Of a stretch of 64,000 nt of DNA, positions 52,675 through 61,722 are shown in pieces; the first letter of the stretch is position 1, and every line of letters starts with the position of its first letter. The stretch lies in contig NZ_JAHNZT010000009.1 in the NCBI RefSeq assembly GCF_019039035.1, positions 62,001 through 126,000 of the forward strand, written 5' to 3'. A model generated the notes under the pieces. That model saw only the letters and a program-made list of their open reading frames with translations, did not search any database and had not been told where the DNA came from. Source of the DNA: Citreicoccus inhibens (GTDB lineage: Bacteria > Myxococcota > Myxococcia > Myxococcales > Myxococcaceae). The translations under genes were made by a program, and so were the position numbers.

Positions 52675-53655
52675 GAAGGTGGCGATGGGATTGGCGGGCG
52701 AGCCGGTGCCCCCGTCCACGGCGAGCGGCGCGAGGGTGAAGAGGAAGTCGTAGCGGCGGCGCTCGGCGGCGGCGCGGCTCAGGGCCTCGGGGTCGGCGTT
52801 GTCGATGAGGTAGACGCCGAGCGTGTGGATGAGCATCCGGTGGATGGGCATCACGACGCCGTCGACGCCCGAGGGCATCACGTCCGCGCCGACGTCGGTG
52901 GCGACCACGGCGACGCCGCGCTGCCGGAACCACTCCGCGGTGGAGGCATGCAGGCCCGGCGAGTGCTGGGACACGTCCCAGGGCCCCACGGCGGCGCGAC
53001 GGGCCCAGCGGCCGGTGCGGACGATGACGGCGTCACCCGGCGTCACGCGCACCTGGGTCTTCTTCTCCCAGGCGTCCAGGTCCTTGGCGGTGATGGGCGT
53101 GCCTGGCTCCAGATAGGGCACGCCGAGGAGGGCTGGCATGTCGATGAGCACGCCGCGCGTGAGGAGTCCATCGCGCAAGGCGTTGATGGACAGCACCGCG
53201 CAGCCCTGGGCGTTCACGCGCCCCTGGGGGTAGCCGTTGTACATCTGGCCCTCCGCGAAGATGTGGCAGAGCGCGTCGATGTGCGTGTGCGACCAGCCGT
53301 GGTAGCCGATGCTCAACCGGTCCGAGCTGTACGTGGAGCTGTCGGGCTCACCGGAGGTGAGCATGTCGTGCTCCAGCGGCGAGGGCACGTCCGCGGCCTT
53401 CTGCGTCTCCACGGTGTGCGCGATGGAGACGGAGACACCGTCTCGTACGAGCTTCGCCGCCTGCTTGCGCTTGTCTCGGGTGATGAGGTTGGCGGCGCCG
53501 AGCTGGTCCTCCGCGCCCCAGCGGCGCCAGTTCGTGTGCCTGGCTTTCCACGCCTGGATGTCCTGCGCGGTGGAGAGCGAGGGCGCGTCCTCGGCGCTCA
53601 CGGGGAGGGCGCCGAGCAGCAGGCCGGTCGCGAGCACGGTTCGAAGCAAGGTCAT
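52672..53655 (-). CDS. Cyclase-family (kynurenine-formamidase-like) secreted protein
   Basis: 327 residues with a signal peptide (VLATGLLLGALPVSAED). The metal motif HGWSHTHIDALCHIF corresponds to HxGTHxDxPxH of the cyclase family (PF04199), which includes metal-dependent hydrolases such as kynurenine formamidase. Also WGAEDQLGAANLIT and VVATDVGADVMPSG. Being exported, it is unlikely to serve tryptophan breakdown; substrate unknown. ATG at 53655 starts the signal peptide; the longer frame has none. Confidence 0.83.
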   Translation of the reverse strand: MTLLRTVLATGLLLGALPVSAEDAPSLSTAQDIQAWKARHTNWRRWGAEDQLGAANLITRDKRKQAAKLVRDGVSVSIAHTVETQKAADVPSPLEHDMLTSGEPDSSTYSSDRLSIGYHGWSHTHIDALCHIFAEGQMYNGYPQGRVNAQGCAVLSINALRDGLLTRGVLIDMPALLGVPYLEPGTPITAKDLDAWEKKTQVRVTPGDAVIVRTGRWARRAAVGPWDVSQHSPGLHASTAEWFRQRGVAVVATDVGADVMPSGVDGVVMPIHRMLIHTLGVYLIDNADPEALSRAAAERRRYDFLFTLAPLAVDGGTGSPANPIATF

Positions 53656-53829
53656 GGAAGGGGACTCCGCGCGCCATCGCCAGGGGTGGCGAGGCGGCCA
53701 CCGCGCGGTGCCGGTGGCGCTCCCTTCCGTAGTGACGCGGCGGGGTGAAGCCCAATCCACCGCATCGATGATGCTCAGGGATGCGGCGCATGGGCGGCGG
53801 CCCAGCGCGCCGCCGCGCGGGGCTCCGGG

Positions 53830-54633
53830 TCAGAAGCGGAGGTTCGTGTAGTTGGACGGCATCCGCGGCGCCGCCGCGCGGCCTTGCTTCACGGCGACAT
53901 CGGCCTTGAGGTTTCGCAAGCGGGTCTGCGCTTGCGCGACGACCTGATCCAACAGGTAGGCGCCCGCCATCACGTCTCGGAGGATCTCCGCCAGCGTGGC
54001 CTCGGTCATCTGCGTGATTCGCTCGGCGACCACGACCGTGTAGGCGGTGGGCAGTCCCTCGAACTTGGAGGCGGGCACGCCCGCGAGCGCGCCCACCGCG
54101 ACGGAGGGGAACGAGAGGTCGTTGTCGATGGCGCGGACCTTGAGAGGCCGCGCCACGCTGATCATGTAGTTCTCCACGTGCCGGTCGACGTTGCCGATGA
54201 GGTAGTCGAAGGCTTGGAGGTCCGCGAGCTGCGGCTTGATGCTCCGCAGGATGTCCGCGTTCAGCTGCAACTCGGCATGTTCGTAGTCGACGCTCTCGAC
54301 GGCCATGCTCCCCTGCACGTGCTCCATGAAGACGCCGCGCCGCATGCCTCGCTTGGCGAGCTCGGATTGGACGGCGAGGTGCGGAATCAGGATGCTGGCG
54401 ACCAGGGAGGCCGCGACCTCGCGCTCGGGCAGGAAGGCCTGTGCCTCGGTGCTCTGCGCCGAGCCGCCCACCATCATTCCCATGCCGCGGACCTTGTCGA
54501 TGTTGTTGAGCTTGCGGTCCGCGGGTTTGAACCACCCCTCGCGTCCATCCGCGAGCCGATACTTTTGAATCCCTTTCACGGGCGCCCCCTGCGCTACGGG
54601 GCCATTCGCATCGAGCTCGAGGACATCCGCCAT
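53830..54633 (-). CDS. HipA/PI-kinase-like protein of unknown target
   Basis: 267 residues. The catalytic-loop-like motif FDYLIGNVDRHVENYMI and the metal-site-like AIDNDLSFP occur at about residues 140-175. They follow the layout of HipA and phosphatidylinositol-kinase-like folds (GNxDRHxxN ... DND). An N-terminal segment, YRLADGREGWFKPADR, could be the glycine/lysine part. No HipB-type antitoxin gene is adjacent and no signal peptide is present. Could be a protein or small-molecule kinase. ATG at 54633; the ribosome site is weak. Confidence 0.7.
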   Translation of the reverse strand: MADVLELDANGPVAQGAPVKGIQKYRLADGREGWFKPADRKLNNIDKVRGMGMMVGGSAQSTEAQAFLPEREVAASLVASILIPHLAVQSELAKRGMRRGVFMEHVQGSMAVESVDYEHAELQLNADILRSIKPQLADLQAFDYLIGNVDRHVENYMISVARPLKVRAIDNDLSFPSVAVGALAGVPASKFEGLPTAYTVVVAERITQMTEATLAEILRDVMAGAYLLDQVVAQAQTRLRNLKADVAVKQGRAAAPRMPSNYTNLRF

Positions 54634-54882
54634 GAAGTCACCAGGGTGTGGGCGTTTATTGAGGATTCCCGGGAATGATGATTGGGGCGTGCGTCAGGTG
54701 TGTCAACGACACCCGCAGTTGGGTGCTGTCTCGGGCGATGAGGGGCTGGGGGGGCGGCCATGAAGAAACAGGCGGTCGTCCGGTTCCCCAGGGGTCGCGC
54801 GGTTCATCCCGCCATGGGAGCATCCGCGGTCCGTGGCCTCCCGCTGTCCTCTCGCATCCCTTTACGAGGCATCATTTCGCTC

Positions 54883-55665
54883 ATGCACTCCGCTCGCTTC
54901 CGTCAGGGCCTGTCTGGCTTCGTTGCCTCCACGCTGCTGCTGGCCACGCCCGCTTTCGCTGATTGGGTGGGTGACCTGCGCGTGAAGAGCGCGCCGCTTC
55001 CTGGTCAGAAGGGCCCCGCTCCGGAGACGGCCGGGAAGATGTATGGCCGCGCGGACAAGCTGCGCATGGACATGGACACCCCGCAGATTCCCGGAGGAAT
55101 GACCATCCTCTTCGATTGGGAGAAGCGCACGGGCGTCATCCTCTTCCACGAGCGCAAGACCGCCATGGTGCGCAACCTGGATGACCTGCCCGTGCAGATT
55201 CCCAGCGCGTGCATCGGCAAGGGACAGGACCTCGACGCGTGCTTCACCTCGCAGGGGTACAAGAAGGTCGGCACGGAGAAGGTGAACGGCCACCCCGCCG
55301 TCGTCTACGAGGGGCTCCCGCCCGGCGCGGAGGAGAGCATGAAGCGGCAGAAGGTGTGGCGCCCCACGGACCTGCCGGAGGTCGCCTACGTGCGCAGCCA
55401 GACGTTCGATCCGCAGAACAAGCTCCGGGCGGAGATCAACGTCACGAACATCCAGGTGGGCGCGCAGCCGGACTCGCGCTTCGGCATCCCCGAGGGCTAC
55501 CAGACGCAGGATGCCCTGCGCCCCGTGCCCACGTCGATGAGCACCTTCAAGGCCGAGGACCTCCAGGGAAAGACCCCGGAGCAGATTCAGGAGATGATCC
55601 GCCAGCGCATGAGCCAGCAGAGCGCGCCCGCTACTCCGCCCGCGCCGAAGACGCCGGCGAAGTAA
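54883..55665 (+). CDS. Secreted protein of the DUF4412-like type
   Basis: 260 residues with a signal peptide (GFVASTLLLATPAFADW). The mature part is a beta-rich LolA/DUF4412-like fold: MTILFDWEKRTGVILFHERK, then a short disulphide-capable pair (ACIGKGQDLDACF) and VNGHPAVVYEG. The C-terminus is Gln/Pro/Ala-rich. A possible lipoprotein-carrier-like or outer-membrane role is a guess. Start at 54883 begins the signal peptide; the longer frame from 54760 is not favoured. Confidence 0.7.
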   Translation: MHSARFRQGLSGFVASTLLLATPAFADWVGDLRVKSAPLPGQKGPAPETAGKMYGRADKLRMDMDTPQIPGGMTILFDWEKRTGVILFHERKTAMVRNLDDLPVQIPSACIGKGQDLDACFTSQGYKKVGTEKVNGHPAVVYEGLPPGAEESMKRQKVWRPTDLPEVAYVRSQTFDPQNKLRAEINVTNIQVGAQPDSRFGIPEGYQTQDALRPVPTSMSTFKAEDLQGKTPEQIQEMIRQRMSQQSAPATPPAPKTPAK

Positions 55666-55679
55666 CCGGGCGACTTGCG

Positions 55680-56795
55680 TCAGTCCTGGGCGGAGAGCTC
55701 CACGGTGAGATTTCGGTAGTTGAGTGCGCCCTCCTTGCAGGGCGGTGGGGGCGTGAGGCGCGTCCACTCGCTGCACTCGTTCTCATCGCCCTCCGACAGC
55801 TTCGTGGTGACCTGCTTCGTGGGGCTCTGGCAGGTCGTGGAGGCGCCGCCCTCCATGGACTCGGTCTCGCCGCAACCCAGGCTCTTTCGCAGGCCCAGGA
55901 GCTGGTCCGCGCTGCCCCAGGTGAAGACCTCGGAGCCCACCTTCAAGCCCTTCCGGGAAAGGTTCATCGAGTAATCAATGCGGTGAACCTTGCCTGCCAC
56001 GATGCGCAGGCGATAGACGCACAGGTCGCTGCCTTCATCAGTGGCCACGCACATCCACCCCAACGTGTCGGGCCCACGGCTGCGCAGCCCGAGCTTCTGG
56101 ACGCTCGCCAGGGATTGGCCCAGGGAGAAGGGCCCAATGCCCTTGCCGGGCACGAAGGCGGGTGGGGTGACCTTGCCGCGTGAATCATTGACGGCCTTCT
56201 GGACGCTCTGCATCACCTGCTTGGAGAGGAAGCCGGCCTTGAGGTCCACGCCATTGAGGAACCAGGTGGGGGAGGCGCTGATGCCCAGCTTCGCGATGTC
56301 CGCGCGACTCGCCTGAAGGCTGTCTTCCCAGGCCCCCGCGCTCAGCAGCTTCTCGAAGGTGCCCGAGGGGCCCGCGCCGACTTCCTGCGCGGCGGACGAC
56401 AGGGACGCGACATCGCGGAGGGTCTTGTCGCGACTGACGTGGCTGACGAACTTCAGATAGGCGGACGCATTCGTGCGCAGGTAGACGCCGTGGGCCGCCA
56501 TGGCCACCAGCCTGGCGCCCCCGTGGTATTCCATGGGGAAGTCGCGAACGACGAGACGGACATCGTCGGGCCAGGTGCTCGCGATGGTCTCGATCATCCC
56601 CGCCATCTCCTCGTAATGGAGGTGGTGGTACTCCAGATAGGCCACGAGGGTGACGGGGGCGCTCGGACGCCCGAGCACGATGTCGTTGGGGCGCTCGGCG
56701 AGGACCCCGGCGGTCGAACCCGTGGGGCCCTCGGCGTGGGCCGCCGAGCCCACGCACAGCACGGCCAACAACCCCAGGATGGAATACTTCCTCAT
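55680..56795 (-). CDS. Exported thioredoxin-fold protein lacking the CxxC
   Basis: 371 residues, signal peptide SILGLLAVLCVGSAAHAEG. The first domain (about 30-215) is DsbA-like: RPSAPVTLVAYLEYHHLHYEEM, where the redox CxxC is replaced by HHLH, followed by VRLVVRDFPMEYHGGARLVAMAA and a cis-Pro loop near ISASPTWFLNGVD. The second domain (about 225-371) is beta-rich with three or four Cys residues (LGCGETES, TTCQSP, NECSEW). Disulphide exchange is therefore unlikely; the fold may serve binding or metal handling. ATG at 56795 is preceded by GGGAG. Convergent with the 54883 gene, 14 bases apart. Confidence 0.78.
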   Translation of the reverse strand: MRKYSILGLLAVLCVGSAAHAEGPTGSTAGVLAERPNDIVLGRPSAPVTLVAYLEYHHLHYEEMAGMIETIASTWPDDVRLVVRDFPMEYHGGARLVAMAAHGVYLRTNASAYLKFVSHVSRDKTLRDVASLSSAAQEVGAGPSGTFEKLLSAGAWEDSLQASRADIAKLGISASPTWFLNGVDLKAGFLSKQVMQSVQKAVNDSRGKVTPPAFVPGKGIGPFSLGQSLASVQKLGLRSRGPDTLGWMCVATDEGSDLCVYRLRIVAGKVHRIDYSMNLSRKGLKVGSEVFTWGSADQLLGLRKSLGCGETESMEGGASTTCQSPTKQVTTKLSEGDENECSEWTRLTPPPPCKEGALNYRNLTVELSAQD

Positions 56796-56854
56796 GACTG
56801 CATCTCCCATGGCGTGAATGACGGGGCGCGCGGACGCACGCGCGGTCCGTCTAT

Positions 56855-57583
56855 TCAATTTCCCGGGATGCGCCCAGCGGGTTTCGCGCGGGCCATCAGG
56901 CGCTCCACGCTCTTCAGGTGGGCGCGGCCGAACACGGCCATGGCCAGCGCGGCGCCGCAGAGCGCGAGGAACATGTCCCATTGCGCATCCCAGATGTCTC
57001 CCTGGGAGCCGAGGAACGTGTCGCCCCCGGCGGGGTCCAACACCAGCGCGGTCCACCACTCGAGCAGCTCGTAGCCCGCGCTGATGGCGAAGGCCACCGA
57101 GCCGGTGAGGAAGTTGAGCCACCCGCCGCGCCGCAGCGGCGTGGCGCGCAGCAAAACCTCGCGGATGATGAACGCGGGGAAGAAGCCCTGCGCGAGGTGG
57201 CCCAAGCGGTCGTATGGGTTTCGCGACAGGTGGAAGGCCGCGCGGGCGAAGTCCCCCAGCGGCGTGAGGGCATACGAGTAATAGCCCCCGTAGGTCAGCA
57301 CCAGGATGTGCAGGAAGACGCAGACATAGACCCAGCGAGACATGGGGAAGCGGCGGAACGTCGTGGCGAGCACGACGATGCCGATGAGCCCGGGCCCGAC
57401 TTCGAGCAACCAGTTGAGGCGACCGGCCGGACAGAAGATGAGCGTGAGCGCGAGGATGGGCGTCAGCACGCCCGCGAGGAGCAGGGGCACCCGGGCCTCC
57501 TCTCGCGTGCCGGGCACGGCGGGGAAGCTGGGCGCAATGGCATCCAAGGACGGTGCGGAGGACGTCGGAAGCGCGGACTGCAT
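56855..57583 (-). CDS. DUF2238 (YjdF-like) membrane protein
   Basis: 242 residues with about six membrane spans (PLLLAGVLTPILALTLIF, GLIGIVVLATTF, VYVCVFLHILVLTYGGYYSY, FLTGSVAFAISAGYELLEWW, MFLALCGAALAMAVF). The conserved patterns YDRLGHLAQGFFPAFIIREVLLR and GDIWDAQWDMF with acidic and His residues in membrane-adjacent loops are typical of DUF2238. Function of the family is not established. Start ATG at 57583; 100 bases from the divergent glycosyltransferase gene. Confidence 0.85.
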   Translation of the reverse strand: MQSALPTSSAPSLDAIAPSFPAVPGTREEARVPLLLAGVLTPILALTLIFCPAGRLNWLLEVGPGLIGIVVLATTFRRFPMSRWVYVCVFLHILVLTYGGYYSYALTPLGDFARAAFHLSRNPYDRLGHLAQGFFPAFIIREVLLRATPLRRGGWLNFLTGSVAFAISAGYELLEWWTALVLDPAGGDTFLGSQGDIWDAQWDMFLALCGAALAMAVFGRAHLKSVERLMARAKPAGRIPGN

Positions 57584-57683
57584 GGGGACCCCCAGTGAAG
57601 GGCACGAGGATAGTGGAGCCCTCGCGACGGGCTCACCGTTTCCTGTGTCGCCCTCGGGGGACTTGGCCAAGAATCCGCGGACT

Positions 57684-58877
57684 ATGTCTTCTGATTCGCG
57701 TGTCCTCCTCGTGGCCGAGCGCTTCCCTCCCGACATTGGAGGGCTGGCGCGCAGTGGGGCTCGGACCGCGGGCGCGTTGGTGAAGCTGGGCGCGCAGGTG
57801 GATGTGCTGGCGTGGACGCGGACCGCGGCCCCTGGCGCGCTGGAGACCGTGGAGGACGCGGGCGAGGTGTCTCCGTTCGCGCGCGGCGTCACCTTGCATC
57901 GGCTGGGGTTGTTCGGCAGCGCGGACCTGTCCATGCAACATACGCTCGACGTGCTCAATCACTTGCATGCGAAGCGGCGCTACACGCTGGTCTGGGGGCA
58001 CTACCTGTATCCGCCCGGGTTCCTCGCGGTGGTGTTCGCGGAGTCGCAGGGACTGGCCTCGGTGCTCAGCGCGCGGGGCAATGACGTGGATCAGCTCATG
58101 TTCCCGCCGGGCGACTTCGCGCGCCTGTTGTGGACGCTGGGGCGCGCGAAGGTGCTCACGGCCGCGTCGCGCGACCTGGGCCGGAAGATGGCGCTGCTGC
58201 TGGGGCGCGACCCGGGCGTGGAGGTGATTCCCAACGCCGTGGACACCGCGCTGTTCTCTCCCGGGGCGCCGGACCCCGCGCTGCGCGCGCGGCTGGGGAT
58301 TGCTCCGGACGAGGCGGTGCTCGGCTTCTCCGGCGAGCTGCGCCACAAGAAGGGCTTGCCGTTCCTCCTCTCCGCGTTGACCGAGGTGCGTCGCGCGCGG
58401 CCCGCGTGCCTGCTGGTGATTGGCGAGGTGCGCGCCCGCGACGCCGAGCACCTGGTGGCCTACCGCGCCGAGCACCCCGAGGACGCCGCCCGCATCGTCG
58501 TATCCGGCCGGCTCGATACGCCCGAGGCCATCGCTGCGCACCTGCGGCTGTGTGATGTCTATCTTCAGCCCTCGCTCTGGGAGGGCATGCCCAATGCCTT
58601 GCTGGAGGCCATGGCGTGCGAGCGCCCGGTCATCGCCAGCGACGCGGGAGGCATCCCCGAGGCCGTGGACTCCGACCACAACGGCTTCGTCATTCCCAAG
58701 GCCCTGCTCAACCACCTGGGGCAGGCGTGTCTGGACGTGCTGGCTTTGCCTCCGGAGCGGCGGGCCGCGCTCGGAGCCGCCGCGCGCCGCCGCATCGAGG
58801 AGCGCTTTCAGGCCGACGCGGAGGCGGACGTGCTGCGCCGCGTGCTCGCGCGGGCCATGCCGAACGCATCCTCGTAG
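57684..58877 (+). CDS. GT4-type glycosyltransferase
   Basis: 397 residues. GT-B fold: N-terminal ERFPPDIGGLARSGARTAGA, then VIPNAVDTALFSPG at the domain border, GELRHKKGLPFLLSA, and the nucleotide-sugar motif PSLWEGMPNALLEAMACERP (Glu-x7-Glu). Transfers a sugar to a lipid or glycan precursor, probably in envelope or exopolysaccharide synthesis. Its 3' end overlaps the convergent glycosyltransferase gene by 70 bases. ATG at 57684 without a strong ribosome site. Confidence 0.88.
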   Translation: MSSDSRVLLVAERFPPDIGGLARSGARTAGALVKLGAQVDVLAWTRTAAPGALETVEDAGEVSPFARGVTLHRLGLFGSADLSMQHTLDVLNHLHAKRRYTLVWGHYLYPPGFLAVVFAESQGLASVLSARGNDVDQLMFPPGDFARLLWTLGRAKVLTAASRDLGRKMALLLGRDPGVEVIPNAVDTALFSPGAPDPALRARLGIAPDEAVLGFSGELRHKKGLPFLLSALTEVRRARPACLLVIGEVRARDAEHLVAYRAEHPEDAARIVVSGRLDTPEAIAAHLRLCDVYLQPSLWEGMPNALLEAMACERPVIASDAGGIPEAVDSDHNGFVIPKALLNHLGQACLDVLALPPERRAALGAAARRRIEERFQADAEADVLRRVLARAMPNASS

Positions 58878-60034
58878 GTCGCCACCAGCGCCTCCTGCGC
58901 GCGGCTCCAGGAGAAGTCCCGCTCCACGCGGGCCCGCGCGCTCGTGCTCAACGCGGCTGCTCGGAGGGGCTCGTCGCGCAACGCGCGCACCGCGTCGACG
59001 ATGGCCTTGGGCGACCCGGGCTTCACCAGCAGGGCCTCGGTGGAGTCCTGGGCCAGCGCGCGCACCACGGGCAGGTCGCTGGCCACCACGGGCGTTCCGG
59101 AGGCCATGGCCTCCAACAGCTTCAGCGGACAGCAGCCCTGCACGCAGTTGCGGTCGTTCATGGGCAGCGGCACCAGCACGACGTCGCAGGCGTGGTGCAG
59201 CGCGGCCAGCGCTGCTTGAGGCAGGGGCTCGCGCAGCTCCACCGCGCCTTCGAGCAGCAGGTCTCCGCACCGGTCCAGCAGCGCGCGGCGCTGGTGTCTC
59301 CTGAGCGGGCCCACCAGGGTGAGGACGACGGGGAACTCGCGCCGGAGCAAGCGGCACGCCTCAAGGGCGTGGTGCACGCCCTGCCACGCGGACATCGTCC
59401 CGCTGTAGAGCAGGCGCAAGGGCCGCTCGGGTGGGCGCTCACGCGGGGGCATGTGGCGGAAGAGGTCCAGGTCCACGCCGTTGGGAATCACGCGGATCCG
59501 CGATGCGTCCGCGCCCCGTGACTTCAGGTGCTCGGCGGTCACCGCGCTCGGCGTCAGCAGGAGGTCCGCGCGCTGGATGCAGGTGTTCTCCTGCGCCTCC
59601 AGCTTGAGCAGCAGCTCGCGGTCATCGGCCACGTCTGGGTAGTGGTACTTCAACTCGATGGACGGCAGCCCGTTCACCTCGAACACCAGCGCGTCCGTGA
59701 CGGCGTCCTTGCGGCGGGCGAGCGGGTAGCCCTCGAAGATGGAGCGCACGTGCACCACCCGCGCGCGGGGGCGCCCGCGCCACCAATCCCCGAGCCGCGC
59801 GCGGAAGTTGAGCGCCTGGGCCATCAGGTCCCGACCGCGAGCCTCCAGTGGGTGGAACGTGACGCCAGGGCTCCAGGGCCGAGTGCTCGAACCGGGCTCC
59901 GCGCCGATGGCCAGCAGGTCCACCTGTCCGAACGCGGTGCCCAGCGCTTCGACGAAGGCTTGGATGTGCACCGCCGCGCCCTTGGGGGAAGGGAAGCGGT
60001 CGAACGAGGCGTAGACGATGCCAGAGGTGGACAC
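58808..60034 (-). CDS. GT4-type glycosyltransferase
   Basis: 408 residues, GT-B fold. N-terminal FDRFPSPKGAAVHIQAFVEAL, then RVIPNGVDLDLFRH, LLYSGTMSAWQGVHHALEA, and PLKLLEAMASGTPVVASDLP in the donor-binding site. Start is GTG at 60034. Convergent with and overlapping the preceding glycosyltransferase by 70 bases, so the two C-termini are read from opposite strands of the same DNA. Acceptor and sugar unknown. Confidence 0.87.
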   Translation of the reverse strand: MSTSGIVYASFDRFPSPKGAAVHIQAFVEALGTAFGQVDLLAIGAEPGSSTRPWSPGVTFHPLEARGRDLMAQALNFRARLGDWWRGRPRARVVHVRSIFEGYPLARRKDAVTDALVFEVNGLPSIELKYHYPDVADDRELLLKLEAQENTCIQRADLLLTPSAVTAEHLKSRGADASRIRVIPNGVDLDLFRHMPPRERPPERPLRLLYSGTMSAWQGVHHALEACRLLRREFPVVLTLVGPLRRHQRRALLDRCGDLLLEGAVELREPLPQAALAALHHACDVVLVPLPMNDRNCVQGCCPLKLLEAMASGTPVVASDLPVVRALAQDSTEALLVKPGSPKAIVDAVRALRDEPLRAAALSTSARARVERDFSWSRAQEALVATYEDAFGMARASTRRSTSASASA

Positions 60035-60152
60035 GGGGCCGTGCTACCGCGCCCTGTGTGTTCGAGCAAACGCGAGGGTTTGACCCATCCCGAGGCGCCT
60101 CCTACGCTGCGGAGTCCCGCCCGGTCGGCGGCCCAGAGGGAAGGCTCGAACC

Positions 60153-61040
60153 GTGGCGCTCGATGTCCATCGCTTTCGCGAGGAGTTGGTCTACCGCGCC
60201 TCCGCGCCCGCGGCGGAGGTGCTGGAGGACATCGCCGCCATCGAGGCCTTTGACCGGAGCGTCGAAGCACGACGGAGCACGCAGGGCCGGCTCGCGTGGG
60301 CGTGTGGCTTGCTGAGCATGGTCGTCATGGCGGTCTTCTTCATCCTCCAAGGGGCGTCGAGCGCGGCCTTCGTCCTGTTGCTCGTGTCGGGGCTGGGGCT
60401 GCTGGGCATCGCGGTGTATTTCTTCTCCGAGCGCTCGGCGTCGCGGCGCTTCGACTTGAGCGACCGGCGCTACCTGTTGATTCGCACGATGCTCGACCGG
60501 CTGCGCCCAGACCTGTCGCCCGATGAGCCCGTGTCGCTGACGCTCGACCTGTCGCCGGTGGACGACGCGAGCAAGCTGCGCGGCAAGGGGCCCCGGGGGC
60601 GCTGGCAGACCGAGGAGTTCCTCGACCCGTGGCTCGACCTGGAGGCGCGGCTGGCGGACGGGACGTACTGGCGGCTGGGGATGACGGACCGCCTGCGCAA
60701 GTCTCGGCGCACGTCGCGCAGCGCCAGCGGGCGCACGAAGGTGAAGACGCGCGAGACGGGCGTGACGGTGGCGGAGGTCCAGCTTCGCGTGAAGCCCGAG
60801 CGGCACCCCGCGCTGGCGGGGCTGGAGCGCGAGGCGCGTGCGTCCGTGCGGCTGCCACCCGGTGTGGAGCTGGCGCGACTCCAGGTGTCCGAGGATCGCC
60901 TGCTGATGCGCGCGCGCACGGGGTATGGCGAGTGGGCGGGAGACGTGCCCCAAATCGCAACCATGATGATGCTGAGCCTCTACCAGGTGCTCAACTACTC
61001 CACGTCCCTGCGCAAGCGCGGCGACGCGAGGTCGGCCTGA
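60153..61040 (+). CDS. Membrane protein of unknown function
   Basis: 295 residues, GTG start. Two membrane spans at about 48-85 (LLSMVVMAVFFILQG and FVLLLVSGLGLLGIAVYFF). The C-terminal soluble part (about 100-295) has LTLDLSPVDDASKLRGKG and a basic loop of Arg/Ser residues (RKSRRTSRSASGRTK). No family recognised. Overlaps the next gene by one base (TGATG), so translation is coupled. Confidence 0.75.
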   Translation: MALDVHRFREELVYRASAPAAEVLEDIAAIEAFDRSVEARRSTQGRLAWACGLLSMVVMAVFFILQGASSAAFVLLLVSGLGLLGIAVYFFSERSASRRFDLSDRRYLLIRTMLDRLRPDLSPDEPVSLTLDLSPVDDASKLRGKGPRGRWQTEEFLDPWLDLEARLADGTYWRLGMTDRLRKSRRTSRSASGRTKVKTRETGVTVAEVQLRVKPERHPALAGLEREARASVRLPPGVELARLQVSEDRLLMRARTGYGEWAGDVPQIATMMMLSLYQVLNYSTSLRKRGDARSA

Positions 61041-61714
61041 TGACGTCGCGCGGGTGCTGGCTCGGGATGGTGGTGCTCGTGGGCGCGGTGGCGTGCTCGC
61101 GCGGCTCGACCTCGGAGGCTCCGGTTCCTTCGACCCGTGCCGCGGCGGCAGAGGGCTCGGAAGCCGCGGGCGCGGACGCCACGGGGCTCGTGGAGAAGCT
61201 CAAGTTCAAGGACGACGAGGACCGCGAGGTTCTCTCCCTCAAGCCCAAGCCGGATGGGGCCAAGCTCATCGACGGCGAAGGCCGCGAGGTCGCGCGCTAC
61301 AAGTGGAAGGGCGCGGACCTGGAAGTGTCGGGCCCGGACGACGCGGTGCTCGCGCGTGTCTCTCGCGAGGGCGATGGGTTCGTGGTGCGCGACGCACGCT
61401 CGGGTCCGGTTCGCTTCTCGCTGGTGCGTGACGGCGCGGGGTGGCGACTCCTGGATGGCGCGGGGGCGCCGCGCTACGCGGTGGTGGCTGATGGCTCGGG
61501 CTTCCGCGTGAGCGAGCCCTCCGGCGAGGAGCGCCTGCGCGTGCACGTGCGCGAGGGGAAGGTGTCCCTGCGCGAACCGTCCGGGCGCACGCGCTTCGCC
61601 ACGAAGTCTCCCGTGCGCCCCGTGGCGGTCGCCTGCCTCGGCTTCGAGTCCCTGGACCTCCCGCTGCGGGGAGCCCTTCTCTTCCTTCTTCAGGACCCGG
61701 CGTCCTCGCGCTGA
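61040..61714 (+). CDS. Lipoprotein of unknown function
   Basis: 224 residues. Signal with lipobox (VVLVGAVACSRG). The mature part consists of repeated short beta strands (SREGDGFVVRDARSG, VVADGSGFRVSEPSGEE, VREGKVSLREPSG) like a small beta-solenoid. The C-terminus ends in a hydrophobic stretch (LRGALLFLLQ). Coupled to the membrane protein before it by a TGATG overlap; they may act together. Confidence 0.72.
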   Translation: MTSRGCWLGMVVLVGAVACSRGSTSEAPVPSTRAAAAEGSEAAGADATGLVEKLKFKDDEDREVLSLKPKPDGAKLIDGEGREVARYKWKGADLEVSGPDDAVLARVSREGDGFVVRDARSGPVRFSLVRDGAGWRLLDGAGAPRYAVVADGSGFRVSEPSGEERLRVHVREGKVSLREPSGRTRFATKSPVRPVAVACLGFESLDLPLRGALLFLLQDPASSR

Positions 61715-61722
61715 GCCGCCCC

